NCBI GenBank assembly: GCA_900095095.1
Contig: FMBT01000307.1
Span: forward strand, 372,001 to 436,000
Length of the DNA stretch: 64,000 nt
From: Fragilariopsis cylindrus CCMP1102
Lineage: Eukaryota > Bacillariophyta > Bacillariophyceae > Bacillariales > Bacillariaceae
Direction of reading: 5' to 3'
The notes beneath the pieces were generated by a model. That model saw only the letters and a program-made list of their open reading frames with translations, was not told the DNA's origin and did not search any database. Below, one piece after another: positions 1 through 11,596 of the stretch (position 1 is the first letter of the stretch; every line of letters begins with the position of its first letter). The translations under genes were made by a program, and so were the position numbers.

Positions 1-733
1 GGTTGAGGCGTTGATACCTATTCAACAAATTGCAACTAATTTTTGTTCTACTGATGATACACAAAGCAAAAAAAACGGTAAACATGGTAACACGATTAGA
101 GATCTTGACAAGATATTTCGTGACGTTATGATGCATGTTCTATTTCCACCAGGTATAGCCCATAGCTGTTCGAATCATATCCACAATGGTGTTCAACCAA
201 TATCATTTCGGTTTATGGGCATTGACACAACCGTACATTTCCCTTTCAAAACCAGCTCCTTCGTATCTGCATTGGAATGCCTGGATGAGATTGATGAATT
301 TGGTGAATGTGGAACTATTGCAGCGTGTACTGCGATCAGTAAAGTCTTGCAAAGTATGGAATGTATCCGTTCTACTGGATTTTGTGGGCTGGATATTCCA
401 GTGTGTAGTGATAGGCGCTTTGTTCAACTAATCGAATCGTCGAGTTGCCCACGTCGCCTCATCAACATTTTACCAGTGTGTGCGAATGGAATTGATATGG
501 TATGTGTGCCTGGAAGTGATGTACATCTGCATACACAATCTGAGCAAAGTTTGCGGTCACTTCTCTTGGATATGGTAACGTTAGCAGAGCAATTAGGGAA
601 GCCGTTGATTTCTCGTATTCTACCTGTTCCCGGTAAAAAGAAAGGCGACAGAGTCAATTTTGGATCTTCATCCCATTTTATAAATTGTAATGTCATCTAC
701 CTGGACAAAGGAGAATGCAAAGGTGAAAGATAA
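1..733 (+). CDS. DUF711/UPF0210 family protein, 3' part (5' end outside window)
   Basis: The frame is open from base 2 to a TAA at 731-733, so this is the C-terminal part of a gene that begins before the window; no ATG near position 11 is required. The C-terminal half carries the signature of the UPF0210/DUF711 family: a GFCGLDIPVCSDRR segment, then a segment with Cys-Ala-Asn-Gly-Ile-Asp leading to VPGSD, an LLLDM helix, a run ending SRILPVPGKKKGD, and a final VNFGSS...NCNVIYLD. In prokaryotes this family is small, cytosolic and of unknown biochemical function, and its members resemble glycyl-radical (PFL) folds. About 240 residues are visible and the prokaryotic protein is usually 440-460, so roughly half is missing upstream. 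The 3' end faces the 3' end of the epoxidase gene 124 bp away. The family call is firm; the role is unknown. Confidence 0.75.
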   Translation, partial: VEALIPIQQIATNFCSTDDTQSKKNGKHGNTIRDLDKIFRDVMMHVLFPPGIAHSCSNHIHNGVQPISFRFMGIDTTVHFPFKTSSFVSALECLDEIDEFGECGTIAACTAISKVLQSMECIRSTGFCGLDIPVCSDRRFVQLIESSSCPRRLINILPVCANGIDMVCVPGSDVHLHTQSEQSLRSLLLDMVTLAEQLGKPLISRILPVPGKKKGDRVNFGSSSHFINCNVIYLDKGECKGER

Positions 734-857
734 CACTGGACTACAGTATAGTATGAGTAGAGATACTGATTAGATAATGTAATGTGATTTTTATCTTGAT
801 TGATCGATCAATTATGATATAAATATTATTCGTAGTTTTTATATAGCTTTATTATTT

Positions 858-3421
858 TTACTTTTTTTTCGCTGCTAGAACTGTTTTTGTTTCTTTACCC
901 TTCTGGAAAAACGATGGTCCTGATTCCCTTACAAACCCTTCATCGGCCTTCGCAAAAGCTTCTTCACTCGACTCAAAATGTCTCGTCTTCCATTCTTCAT
1001 TTAATCTCTGAGCAACGTCGTCCATCCTAAATAAGACAGTCATAAAAGAAACAAGACACAAAAGGTTGAATAACTAAATTCCGTTTTCAAAAAAATCATG
1101 GCAAACGCAGTAATGATAAAGAAGTCAATAATCACTCACCTCCCCGTTGGGTAATAGGAATATAGATATGCAAACTGAGCTGGGAAAATTGCATATTGCA
1201 AAATTGGCTGATTACAAGAAAAAATAGTTCTTTTGGTAAGTATGGTGTGGAACTACAATTGCTATCTGAATTTTGCCCGTTAATAGTTATAAATGATGTG
1301 CTTACCTTCCAAAAGAACGTCAGATAACTCTTCCAAGACTTTCCAAGATCGTCATGAGGACTCCATGGTGTGTCAAATGCGTTGATGATCAAGTCACTGG
1401 CCAATCGACTCATAAATTGCACAGCGCTCACTCTTAAAATACGTTTTCTATAAAAATCTTGTAGAGAATCTTCGATCTTCTCGGTAGATCTTACGTTCGC
1501 GAGAGTTTCAGTAAGAACATATGCATCCTCGATCGCTTGGCATCCTCCCCTGAACGGAAAGGAAAAAAGTCAGTTAGTCATCGGTCTCAACAACAGCAAC
1601 AACAACGAAGTGCAATATGGTAGTACTCAATAACAGTTCAAATTTTGGATAAAACACTTACTGTCCTAAATTGGGCATCATTGCGTGAATGGCATCACCC
1701 ATGAGGACAACATTACCATCTGCCCAACTTCGAAAAAATTCGGGCGCTCTATCGTATAGATCACGTTGCTCAACGGATTCAGGTGGGGTTGAATCTAGAA
1801 CTGTCATAACTTCGTCAGTCCATCCCTCGTGCAGGGATTTGATGTAATCGACGAGATTTACTTCCGGATCCTCTTGGTCTTCTCTTGTCGAGCCACCCCA
1901 TCCGGATGGAGCCTTTCTGGTACCAGGTGGGAGCGCAAAAAAAGCATACCATTGAATACGGCCACCTCCGACATCTGAAGTTACAAAGTAGCGCTGCGGA
2001 CCAATGTATACCTTATATCCTGTTTCGTAGTAATCATCGGTTTTAAGGAGTGTCTCTCCAGCAAAGACTGTGTACCCCGAGTAGTCACACCCTTGTACTT
2101 TTTTTCCATTTTTATTCTTAGACTTGACTCCACCCTCTGAGTACATTTGATTTCGGACTGCACTCCAAATCCCATCACAACCCACAAGAATATCGAATTC
2201 GGTGTTTTCCCCGTTTTCTAACGTAACTGTGACTCCATTGCCTTTTCCGTGGTTTTCGTATCCAACAACTGGGTTACCATTTTGAATAAAATCTGGTTTA
2301 ATTTGTTTGCATTCGTCCAACAAAATTTCTTGAAGATCTGGTCGGTCGATTACTCCAGTGTAAGCTAGTTTATTGGATTTAAGAAAAAATAGTGAAATGA
2401 ATATCAGATAAAGAAACAGAAGGGAAGAAAAAAAGCGCATCGTTCCATTTCGATGTAATATACATCAAATCGCGTGACCAGAGGATAAAATTTTGTAACA
2501 CAATGGTGTGAATGTTAATTCTCACTCAAAAACAGCAACACTTACGCAGACCAAATAAATCCGCACACTCTTTCAATGGGAACTTGACAAACCAATCGGC
2601 AGGAGCATCGGGATTCCAGAGGTAATCAAGAGAATCATTAGTCACTCGAAAAGATCCATCTGATCTGAGTCCTACAAAAATGTATCATTAAACGACATGA
2701 GAGAATTTCTCGGTGAGGGTTTTTGTTGTTCGCCGTCGGACAAAAAAAAAGGCAAAAATTGAAGATAAATCTGTCCGTACCATCTTTAATCCCACAAGTT
2801 CTAATTCCTGTAAAAGTAAATTTCTCCATGACACGATCGAACGTTCGGTCGTCAATTTCTTTCAATACCGATAATGCATTAGAAGCAAATTGAATTGGAC
2901 CTCCAAACCGAGCAAATTGTGATGTCTTTTCATACACCGTCACGTCAAAGCCCTTTCGATTGTAGAATTAAGGGATTCAGAGGACGATAGCAAAAAATAG
3001 AACAATAAAGTAATAACATTATGTGAGTCCAACAGAACAAGTTGTGTGTATTCACACAAAATCCATTCATCGCTCCTACACCCCCAAAAGGAGAGAAAGA
3101 ACAAATCCCGCACGGACGTACTTTTTTCAACATGTACAGGGCAGCAGTCAATCCACCGACTCCACCACCAGCAATAGCAATTTTCAATGTACGTCCAGGT
3201 CTAGCTGGAAGACCTAATTTTTCGTATTCGGGAACGTCAACTGATTCGGTGTCATCAACTGACGCGGCGGATAGTTGATGATGAAAAGATGACGACACTT
3301 CATTATTAGAAGTAATCGGGGTGGTGCGATGATAAATTTGAGGTGTTGATTGAAAAGCAAAAGCCTTCCCGTGGTTAGCTACACCAAGTGCAGCAAGAAG
3401 ACAGCATGCAATGATATTCAT
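858..3421 (-). CDS. ZEP: zeaxanthin epoxidase (plastid, FAD-dependent)
   Basis: Seven exons on the minus strand join cleanly: 3421-3122, 2952-2781, 2671-2546, 2364-1662, 1549-1306, 1207-1140 and 1026-858, giving 593 residues. The enzyme adds epoxide groups to zeaxanthin in the xanthophyll cycle, using FAD, reduced ferredoxin and O2. The N-terminus is a signal peptide with an AFAF cleavage motif, as in proteins sent to secondary plastids. The FAD dinucleotide fold is seen as IAGGGVGGLTAALY (about residue 88), the second FAD motif as LVGCDGIWSAVR, and the C-terminal GDAIHAMMPNLGQGG followed by QAIEDA is typical of ZEP. All six introns have GT-AG ends and correct phase. It is divergent from the CSP41-like gene with a 443-bp shared upstream region. 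Diatoms have several ZEP paralogues; I cannot tell which one this is. Confidence 0.9.
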
Positions 3422-3864
3422 GGTTCAAGATAAAGATAGAATACTCCGTAATAACAAGTGCTACCTTGATTATATCTTCATACAGGTGTTGTCAACTATA
3501 CAGTACGTAAAACAAATAATAATTGATAGTTGATTGTCGTTGATGTTATTGGTTCCGTCCTGTCATCGGTTTAAAGAAGCAAATTGGCGAAAGATATATG
3601 CAACCTAAAAAAGTAAAGAATTGCCAGATTTTCGTGTGAGTCATGAGTCGAGTGAGTCGAAACCATAGCTACACGTGTAATAAGCACTCGCGATTTAGCT
3701 TAATTTAATTCACGAGCAAAAGATAAATACGAAAATAGCCTCACAAAATCGTAGGAAGTCCGTATCTTCTTGAAACTTGCAACATACGGTACCGTAAAAT
3801 TGTATTAGGAAGTATCATATTTGTACTTTCTTGTATTAGTAACAGCAAAACAGAACAAAAGGAT
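3422..3864. promoter_or_regulatory. shared divergent promoter region of ZEP and CSP41-like genes
   Basis: This 443-bp gap separates two plastid-protein genes transcribed in opposite directions, so it must hold both promoters. It contains three tandem TGAGTC units at 3637-3659, the first being TGAGTCA, the classic AP-1/bZIP site. Twelve bases further on, at 3671-3678, lies ACACGTGT, a palindromic G-box core for bHLH/bZIP factors. A CAGTAC motif seen in many spacers of this window occurs near 3500. Regulation by light-responsive bZIP factors is an inference from the site types and the gene functions, not something the sequence proves. Confidence 0.4.
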
Positions 3865-5435
3865 ATGTTTCGACTTGCTTTCTTATTCGTCGGCCTTTTA
3901 GCAGTTGCAATTGGAAATGCTGCTGCCTTCGCTCCCATAAATTGTAATGTATTATCCAGTACGAATCTTGCCACCAAAACGAGACTGAACGCAGCGGCAT
4001 TGATTGTGCAGAACAAAGGTGGTGGTCATGGAGAGCTTGGTACGCACACTGTCTTTTCTTTATTTTGGGGTATCGGTGTATTTTTTTCTTTCAGAGTTTG
4101 TTGCTCACACTGTTGGGTTTCTTCTCAATTTTTGTTGTTGCTGTTGCTGTTGCTGTCGTCGTCGTCGTCTTTCGTTGTTGGTGCTTTCAAACTGATTTAT
4201 TGACGTCGCTGTCGTGCTTTGCGCTATATATATATATATGAATCTTGAATTAAAATAATCAAAAATCCAGGATTTCAACTCGCGAAGAAATTGTCTTCGA
4301 ATGACAAGATTGATTCTATAACTATATTGCAAGATGATTCGTGTAATATGAAAAGTGAGCCGTTTCAATCATACGCCTCGGACCTTTCAGATGATGTTAC
4401 GGTTGTCTATGCAAGATTGGGGGACGAATCGGTCGATGCTAAAACTATGCAGAAATGGTTAGGAGGAGATGATGCCCAGTTCGAATATATTTATGACAAT
4501 TATTCCAAAGGCCCAGAAGGGTCGAGTAAAGCCCTTTTAGATTGTGTGAAGAATTGGGGATGCTGTAAGCTTTATACATACGTTTCTTCGGCAGGGGTGT
4601 ATCAACCAACAGATACTACTCAATTTCCTATGGGAGAAGATAGTACCCCTATCAAAGAATCGTCAGGCCAAGCCAAGATGGATAATTATGTATCTGTTGA
4701 ATGCAATCTTCCGTTAGTATCCTTTCGTCCCCGTAAGTGTAATACTACTGCACATCTCACGATAACGTTTAAAAAAACGTAAATATATCCTTTGTTGTGA
4801 CAGATACTGAACTGAACTGAACTGAACTGAACTGACTTTTTTTTCTTTTCCCCCGATCACAACGATATCCGTCTTCCAAATAAGAATATATTTATGGTGA
4901 AAAATCTAATAAGTATGACTACATTGATTGGTATTTCGATCGTTTAACTCGTAGTCTTCCATTGCCGATCCCAGGTCCTGGAACGCAGAAAGTTTCACTA
5001 ACAAATTCGCAAGATGTTGCATCAATTTTTGCTGCATCACTTGACAATGAAGAAGCTGCTGTAAAGCAACGCTTTTTTAATTGCGGTACCGATAAACTTG
5101 TTACATATGACGAAGTGGCTTATTTGTGTGCAGAAGTAGCTGGTATTCCAAAGGAGGAAGTAAAAATCGCACACTATTCAGGCGATGATTTGGGAAAAGG
5201 TAAATTCCCATTTAGACTCACTGACTTTTACGTGGCACCAGATATGGCGAAAGAAAAGCTTGGTTACCAGGGAGCGATGAATGATCTGAAAGATGATTTG
5301 AAGTGGTACTATGAAGATTATAAGACACGTGGAAAGAAAACTATTGATTTTACAAAAGATCGAGAAATTATCGTCGCTTCGAAATCGTCGGAAGATGTTA
5401 ATGTTTATGACCAATACATCACAACCGAACAATAG
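3865..5435 (+). CDS. CSP41-like NAD(P)-epimerase-fold protein, plastid
   Basis: Three exons (3865-4039, 4271-4732, 4885-5435) splice in phase to a 395-residue protein. The first ~22 residues are a signal peptide followed by AAAFAP, the bipartite plastid-targeting motif of diatoms. The body is an atypical short-chain dehydrogenase/epimerase fold: GGGHGELGFQLAK replaces the usual glycine-rich dinucleotide loop, and YVSSAGVY is the Ser/Tyr strand. The C-terminal part (IPGPGTQKVSLTNSQDVA, then FNCG) is typical of the chloroplast stem-loop-binding proteins CSP41a/b, which bind and stabilise plastid mRNA and associate with plastid ribosomes. RNA binding here is inferred from the family. Intron 1 has a TTG/CTG/TCG triplet run and intron 2 a five-fold ACTGA tandem. 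Divergent from ZEP. Confidence 0.8.
4804..4828. repeat. ACTGA pentanucleotide tandem (5 units) in CSP41-like intron 2
   Basis: Five consecutive ACTGA units lie in the second intron of the CSP41-like gene. They look like an ordinary short tandem repeat with no visible function. Confidence 0.8.
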
Positions 5436-5717
5436 AATAGTAGAGAATAATTAATTGGGTAACGAACAATAAATCTGACTTATTTATGTGTTCTTATGGT
5501 TTTTTATCTCGAAAAAAAATCACACAGATATTGTTCGATAGACCCATCCTATAGTTTGAGCTGCCTATACTTCTAAATCTTGGGAGTAACGAATCAGCTC
5601 CTTATTTATTTGAATCTAATAACTTTCATAGCGAGTAACTCAGGAAAAAAATATGAAATCTATGATTTTGATGGTAAAATTACAGTATACAGTATGTTGT
5701 ACGCACACGTTGAGTGT

Positions 5718-7390
5718 TTAGTCTTCCAATTCTCTTGCTATTTCTGCCTCGAGCTCATCTAGGACTGGATCTTCTGTATCATCGTCAACATCCTCGTCTA
5801 CCAGTTCAAAGCCATTGTTTGGGGATCCTTCCGAAAGTGCTGTCAAGCTTGTATCGGTTCCAGCACCATCACCATTCATATCAGTAAGGGCGTCAGCTTT
5901 AGTGACTTCATCGATATTCTGGAAGTCGATATCTTCGTCTCCACTACCATCAAAGATGATTGCCTCTTCTTCGTTGCTACCAGTTACAGTAGTCGATGAA
6001 ATGTTCGCATCACCAATACATTCACTCGAAATTATTTCTGGTTGGTTGACGATATTTGATTCCTCCTGATAAGACCATATTTCGTCGATACTTAATCCAG
6101 CCTAATATCCAAACACAACGGGAAGAAAAGATCATCAAAAATAGGTGTAAGCGGATAAAGAACTCAGTAAAGTTGAAAATTTACTGGTCATAATATATTT
6201 TATCGAATCATGAATTATTCTCACCTCATACCGCGTGAAAGCACAATGGAAAAAGTAATTCCGCCAGAATACTTTTTCACGGGCCCCACCTCCTAAAAGA
6301 AGAAGAATATATATATACATATACATATAGCAATTGGTAAAGAATCAGTAAAAGTTAGTAACTACCCCAAAACAAAAAGTTACATCGTCTGTTTTCATAT
6401 TTTATATTCGAACAATGATTCATTCTCATTCACATACCAGATAGGGTTGCCTGCATATTCACTAACTCTGGATCTTCCTTCAATAGTTTCTGGATCAGTC
6501 CTACATGTGCATCTAAATCAAAATCTTCCAACAGTGGAGGAAGTGGCTCTAATTTCGCAAGTTTTTCGCGACTTTCTTCTGATGGTTCCATATGGAACCG
6601 CTGGGGCTTACTTTCTTTGTCCTCCTCCTCCTCCTCTTCAATTTCTTCATCGACAGTATAATTGGCTTCGGCCTCGTCAGTTAATGCGTTTTCCTCGCCA
6701 TCGTCGTCTTCGGTTCTCTCGGCTTCTGACTGGTTTTCGTTTTCTTCCTCCTCGGTGTCTTCCACTTCTAACTGAACGTTTAGCAGGGGCATTTCATATG
6801 GACCGAAGAATGTGTCTCTTCGAGAAGACAACAACAAAATTGCGTCCTTGCATTCTTCCACCAAAATCTGAGATTATATTTTTGAAGGTAATAATAATAA
6901 TAATAGTAGTAGTAGTAAGCAGTAGCAGTAGCATGTAATAATAATAGTAATAGTAATATAATAGTAATAGTAATAGTAATAATAATAGTAATAATAATAA
7001 TAATAATAATAAGAAGAAGAAGAAGAAGAAATGAGAAAATAAGATACATTCCCTTTTTCAGATCAATAGCAACAAAGAACGGACACGAACGAACAAAAAT
7101 CCACGACGACAAATCAAATCGATTTGAGAAAAACGTACTTCGCGTTCTAGGTCTAATGTTTCCCATGGCAAGAGTTTATCCAAACGAGTTTTTGCTTCTT
7201 CTTTTCGAGTAGCCTCGTCACGAAAATTTTGCCGTTCAGATATCATCTCGTCAGTATTAAGGGTGAGTTTCGCTAAGAACTCTTTTTGTTCTTCAGGAAT
7301 AGCATCTTGCACAATTTTAGTCGCCGTTTGAACAGTATCAGTAAACGTATCGAAGGCTGAATTTAACGCAGTAGATGGGAACCATGACAT
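5718..7390 (-). CDS. BSD-domain protein
   Basis: Four exons (7390-7139, 6867-6438, 6292-6225, 6101-5718) give 377 residues in phase. The order is an N-terminal amphipathic region (MSWFPSTALNSAFDTFTD...), a conserved helix ILVEECKDAILLLSSRR, a long acidic linker rich in Glu, then the BSD core VFWRNYFFHCAFTRYE, and an acidic tail ending ELED. The paired aromatic WRNYFF is the hallmark of the BSD fold, found in TFIIH p62, synapse-associated proteins and the BSDC1/DOS2 group. The overall layout (N-terminal helix, acidic middle, single BSD) is closest to BSDC1/DOS2-like proteins; the function is poorly known. The first intron (6868-7138) is filled with trinucleotide repeats. Confidence 0.75.
6889..7031. 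repeat. compound TAA/TAG/AAG microsatellite in BSD-gene intron 1
   Basis: About 140 bp of nearly pure trinucleotides: AAT/TAA runs broken by TAG runs, ending in AAG repeats. It lies wholly inside the first intron of the BSD gene and probably varies in length between strains. Confidence 0.85.
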
Positions 7391-7832
7391 TATATTGAAT
7401 GTTATTGGTTGATTAGAAGGGGTGGAAATATGATTAGAATAATAGAGACACTATGAAGTTCTTTGTACTGTTTGAATACATCGACACATCAACTAACTTT
7501 CGAACTTGGTGTCAATCAAAAAACAATTCATGGTAGGACTCACTGCACTAAGAACGAAATCCGGTATTCAGTACAGTATTCAGTATTCAGTCTATGCGCA
7601 CGATGACCTTAAATAATAATATTTATTTATAGACAGTACAGAAATATTATATTTTAACTCAGAGTTCAGAATTAACGCTGAATTTCTACTAGTACGTCGT
7701 TTCAGGTCATAATTTACTTTTATAGGTGAAAGACCCCGAAAAACTGTAAAAGCAACATTTTTGGTCAATTTATAATTTAAAATTAGTAAGTTACATTAAA
7801 CATCAAACATTAATTCAATCTCCAACATAATA
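7391..7832. other. intergenic spacer between BSD gene and decayed ORF
   Basis: AT-rich spacer that should hold the BSD-gene promoter on its left side. It contains clustered CAGTACAG/CAGTATTCAG words near 7568-7590 and an ACAGTAC near 7633. I see no gene. Confidence 0.5.
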
Positions 7833-8830
7833 ATGAATAACTTATTGTCTAATTTCGTAAACAAAGTCCAAACTAGACAGTTAGAAAATTTGCAACGTAA
7901 ACAAAAAACTTGATGTTGCGAATCGGGACTATCTTAAGAATATTATTACTAACGGTACAGAGGAGCAGGAAGACGATGACGATCACCATGACAATAATCG
8001 AGAGGAGGAAGATTTTGTAGAGGAAGATTATGTGTTGTCACAGCGTGATCTTGATAAGGCCAATATTAGGCTTGAAGAATTGGAGTCGAAACGATTATTT
8101 TTGCAAACGCGATTGCATACGTATCAGTCCAAAATTCGTAATGCTGAAGAGTTCATAATAAGTAATAATGCGGATAATAACAATTCTTCGAATATAAGCG
8201 AAGACCGTCTCGCAATGATGAAAGAAAAGGTAAAAAATCAGAAAAATCTTTGGAACCAGTACAGGACTTTATGATCAAATTGTAGATGAATTATCGGCGC
8301 ATACATCCAAAATTGAATCAATGCAACTTCGACAACTTGATTTAAAATTCAAGACACAAGAATGCAATGTGGTATTGCATGAACTATCGTACGGTACCGG
8401 AGAAACCACCAATGTTGTGGCTATACAATAGTAGAAAATGACGAAACATCTGAACTCGGATTGATCGTAAATAATTCGGACAATAATTCAGATTGTTTAT
8501 TACCATCAGACGATGGACATAAATTAGTTCCAGACATTACTGCAGAGAATGTTAGTAAAAAGGAAGAGGAGGAGGAAGTAGAAGAAATACATACCTGAAA
8601 CAGAAAGAGAGGAAGAAAGACAAATAAACAAAAAAGAATGGCTCGATTATCCATCTCTCTTGGCATCGATCGATCCGATTCTGAAGCAAAACAACGATAA
8701 GAACATGATCGATAAAGTTATTAGAAACACGTTAATTGAAGAAATAAAGCGAACTTTTTTTTCGAAGAAGAGGAAAAAGATATGATTGTTCCTTAGCTTT
8801 TTGAAGCTGAACGATTCATTCGTTCCTAAC
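7833..8830 (+). pseudogene. decayed coiled-coil protein gene, four frame breaks
   Basis: An ATG at 7833 opens a frame (MNNLLSNFVNKVQ...) that stops at 7911-7913, but the protein-like reading continues in other frames: KLDVANRDYLKNIITNG with an acidic stretch and a helical, Glu/Lys/Leu-rich region to about 8272; then DQIVDELSAHTSKIESMQ to 8430; then an acidic part to about 8596; then WLDYPSLLASIDPILKQ to about 8784. Frame changes fall near 7903-7908 (six A), 8262, 8428 and 8594, and are of mixed sign. I find no splice sites that repair them. The composition suggests a long coiled-coil protein; I do not recognise the family. Either a pseudogene or a gene broken by sequence errors. Confidence 0.5.
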
Positions 8831-9594
8831 AATGTAAGAAAATACGAAATTAAGGTTAAAAGTGTTTCATCTTAACATCAACTGTATCGTATTGAGAATA
8901 ACGCACGAAAATAGCAAAGTATATGGCCTGTACATAATGTATACAGTATGTAAGATTTGAATGACGGGATCATAAATTTTGTCCTTCATTGTTGTTTTTG
9001 GTTCCCATAGAGTAAATAGACAGAAACGATTCGATTCATCCTGTAGGAGGTATTTTATAATCCTGATCTTTAATATTCTATTCAAGTACATATTATGGTA
9101 CTTCTAGTATCATAATTCAGTATCATAATTAGATAGTTCCTGTAGAATTTAACAGTTGCAGCATAATAACACTACAATTGAAAATACAATAGTTAATAGC
9201 AATCAATACATTGAAACTTAAAATTATCTCAAAAGAAAACAAACAGCTAAAACAATTGTACATTACACGTTACGTCAGAAGCTACAGCATTGTTGCTCGA
9301 ATACATTGCAAGTGAAAAATTTGAAAAAGTTACCGTTTATTTATTTTATCGCTTCCCCCATTTATTCCACGTGGATGCAAATTTCATTTCTTTTAGACGA
9401 GTGCTTGAGGACACGAACATCGATCTTGCTGTCTTGCGTACAGGGTGTTAATGAAGTACCGTATCTTGAAGTAATACGCTTGAACGTGTACTGTACTGTA
9501 ATAAACTTCATTATGTACATACGATATTTTCATGTAAAAATCATAAAACATAAAAACTGCCATCCAAAGAGTACAATCCTGTAATAGACTGACC
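8831..9594. other. intergenic spacer upstream of IDI gene
   Basis: About 760 bp, AT-rich, with stop codons in all frames. It includes a GTACTGTACTGTA word near 9489, one of the recurring CAGTAC-type motifs, about 100 bp before the IDI start. No gene seen. Confidence 0.5.
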
Positions 9595-10596
9595 ATGCGA
9601 TTCTCTTTATCATTACTACTTGGGCTTGGACTTGGTTTCATGCTTCAGAAGCGCTCATTATCCTTCAGCCTTCTCCGACATTATTCGAGTACTACTCCAC
9701 AAATATACCATTCGTCTTTATCGTTGTCATCTTCTTTGCATATAGAAGAAACCATCAATAGCCATGACGACGATTCGGCAGTAGTTTACGGTGCAGATAT
9801 GAATCAAGAGGATATGATGGAATCAGATTTTTTGATTGTCGTCGATGAGAACGACAATGTCGTAGAAATATCAGACGAACAGTCAGTCTCAAAAAAGGCC
9901 GCCCATACCTTCTCCCCCCAACAACCGCGAGGGATTTTGCACCGAGCCTTTAGTTTGTTTTGTTTCAATGAAGAAGGCAAACTTCTCTTGACTAGAAGAG
10001 CCACTGATAAGATCACATTCCCAGCAGTTTGGACTAATACGGCTTGTTCGCATCCGCTAATGCAGATGTCATTATCGGAGGTTGATCATTGGCCAGAGGC
10101 ATTCCCTGAGATGCCCGGTATTAAGCGAGCTGCAGCTCGGAAAGCCAAACACGAATTAGGACTTGACATCCAACCATTTCTATCGGAGGTACAATTTGTT
10201 TCGCGTTTTCATTATTGGGCATCCGATGTACAAACGCATGGATTGGAGGCTCCTTGGGGTGAACACGAGGTAGATTACATACTCTTTCTACAACGTCCCG
10301 TGTCGGAATTTCAATTACAAGTCAATCCTGAAGAAGTAGCTGATATCAAATATGTTTCCATTGCAGAACTCAAAGATATGATTTATAACCAACCGGATCT
10401 TACGTGGTCGCCCTGGTTTGTTGGAATTATGGAACGAGGAGGCTTTGACTGGTGGGAAGATCTGGAAAATACACTACAGGGGGAAAATACGAACACAGAT
10501 ATTCAATTTTTTGATCCACTTCCGAACCACGTAGCAAAATATAATTTGCCTCATCACACACGTGAAACAACCGGGTTGTGGAAAATTAAATGTTGA
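9595..10596 (+). CDS. IDI: isopentenyl-diphosphate delta-isomerase (type I)
   Basis: A single exon encodes 333 residues, starting at the first ATG after in-frame stops. The enzyme interconverts IPP and DMAPP, the two C5 units of all isoprenoids. The Nudix-type catalytic core is clear: RGILHRAFSLFCFNEEG, then FPAVWTNTACSHPL with the catalytic Cys in the CSHP position, the metal-binding helix AAARKAKHELG, and WGEHEVDYILFL with the conserved Glu-His-Glu. The C-terminus (LTWSPWFVGIMERGG) is also typical. The first 90 residues precede the core and start with a strong hydrophobic segment, so a signal peptide and plastid or ER routing is likely. In many diatoms one IDI is fused to squalene synthase; this one stands alone. 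Confidence 0.93.
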   Translation: MRFSLSLLLGLGLGFMLQKRSLSFSLLRHYSSTTPQIYHSSLSLSSSLHIEETINSHDDDSAVVYGADMNQEDMMESDFLIVVDENDNVVEISDEQSVSKKAAHTFSPQQPRGILHRAFSLFCFNEEGKLLLTRRATDKITFPAVWTNTACSHPLMQMSLSEVDHWPEAFPEMPGIKRAAARKAKHELGLDIQPFLSEVQFVSRFHYWASDVQTHGLEAPWGEHEVDYILFLQRPVSEFQLQVNPEEVADIKYVSIAELKDMIYNQPDLTWSPWFVGIMERGGFDWWEDLENTLQGENTNTDIQFFDPLPNHVAKYNLPHHTRETTGLWKIKC

Positions 10597-11596
10597 GAGA
10601 AGACTGCGTTGGCTTTAGAAAAAACCTGTCTGATTTTTTTGTCTGAGTGGCATAACTTCACTACAGTACGAACTGCTCTTGTCATGTCGCGTCGACTGCG
10701 GAAAGTGTTTTGTGACAATGAAAACAAGGAGTCGAACAAATATTCTTCGTCTGGAAATCTCTAGATCTTGTCTATGCAAAACGAAGTTTAACTAAAACAC
10801 GCTAATGATGAACTTTTATTCTAGCTAAGGATGCAAGTCAGTACAGTATCATCAAATTCACAACATAGGCTTCCTGAGTATGTGTACAGAAATTCAATAT
10901 CCACAGCTGGTGATTACTCTATTAAAAACTGAAAGGGACCAAAGCAAATGCACCAAGAAAAAGACATTTAATCCCATTCCGTTGGTTTCTAATTTTATAC
11001 CCAGTCTTTACATCTCTATATGATACATCAAGTCTAATAGATAGCTATTTATAATCTGTAATCTGCTTCACATAATTATACTTGTATATTCCACATTGTA
11101 TTGGTACGATGCGAATGCTGTATTGAAGAGCTTTTCAAGTATAACTAAAGTTGTACCGGTTTAGTTAGAATAGTAGTAGTAGTACAGTAGCGCACTGCGG
11201 GGCTGCTGCAGCGGCTTGTACAACAGCTACCGTGGCTACTATTAGTACGGGACCATTACTTCTAATATTAAAGGATAAACAAAAGACTGTAAGGTAGGTA
11301 TTTACGGGTATATTTTCCACACAATCCGGAAATTATCCAAAAGGTGTGTTTATTATGGCTTTTTGTCTTATTTTGATTAATAGTTCTGTCCGGAGAAATA
11401 ATTTACTTATGGAGACTGAAATTCCTATTTTTGTTTGAAGTGCTCTCCTATTTGATATGTGTATTATGTGAAATCAATTGTTGCTATTTCGGATCAATCA
11501 ACATTACGAGTACAAGTAAAAGTACAAGTACAAGTAAAACAACACGCCTGATAGATTCGTCGCAGGAAAGCAACGGCTACAGTGGTAGAAAGTAGA
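10597..11596. other. intergenic spacer, IDI to TRRAP
   Basis: A 1-kb spacer without coding potential. It holds several CAGTAC words (10661, 10841, 11180), a copy of a dispersed ~29-nt repeat at 11387-11415, and a tandem of ACAAGTA words at 11509-11539 just upstream of the TRRAP start. Confidence 0.5.
11387..11415 (+). repeat. dispersed repeat copy A (TGTCCGGAGAAATAATTTAC...)
   Basis: This 29-nt word recurs at 54484-54512 with a single mismatch and in the same orientation. The flanks do not match beyond a short AT-rich stretch. It may be a relic of a longer mobile element or a conserved regulatory word. Confidence 0.6.
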
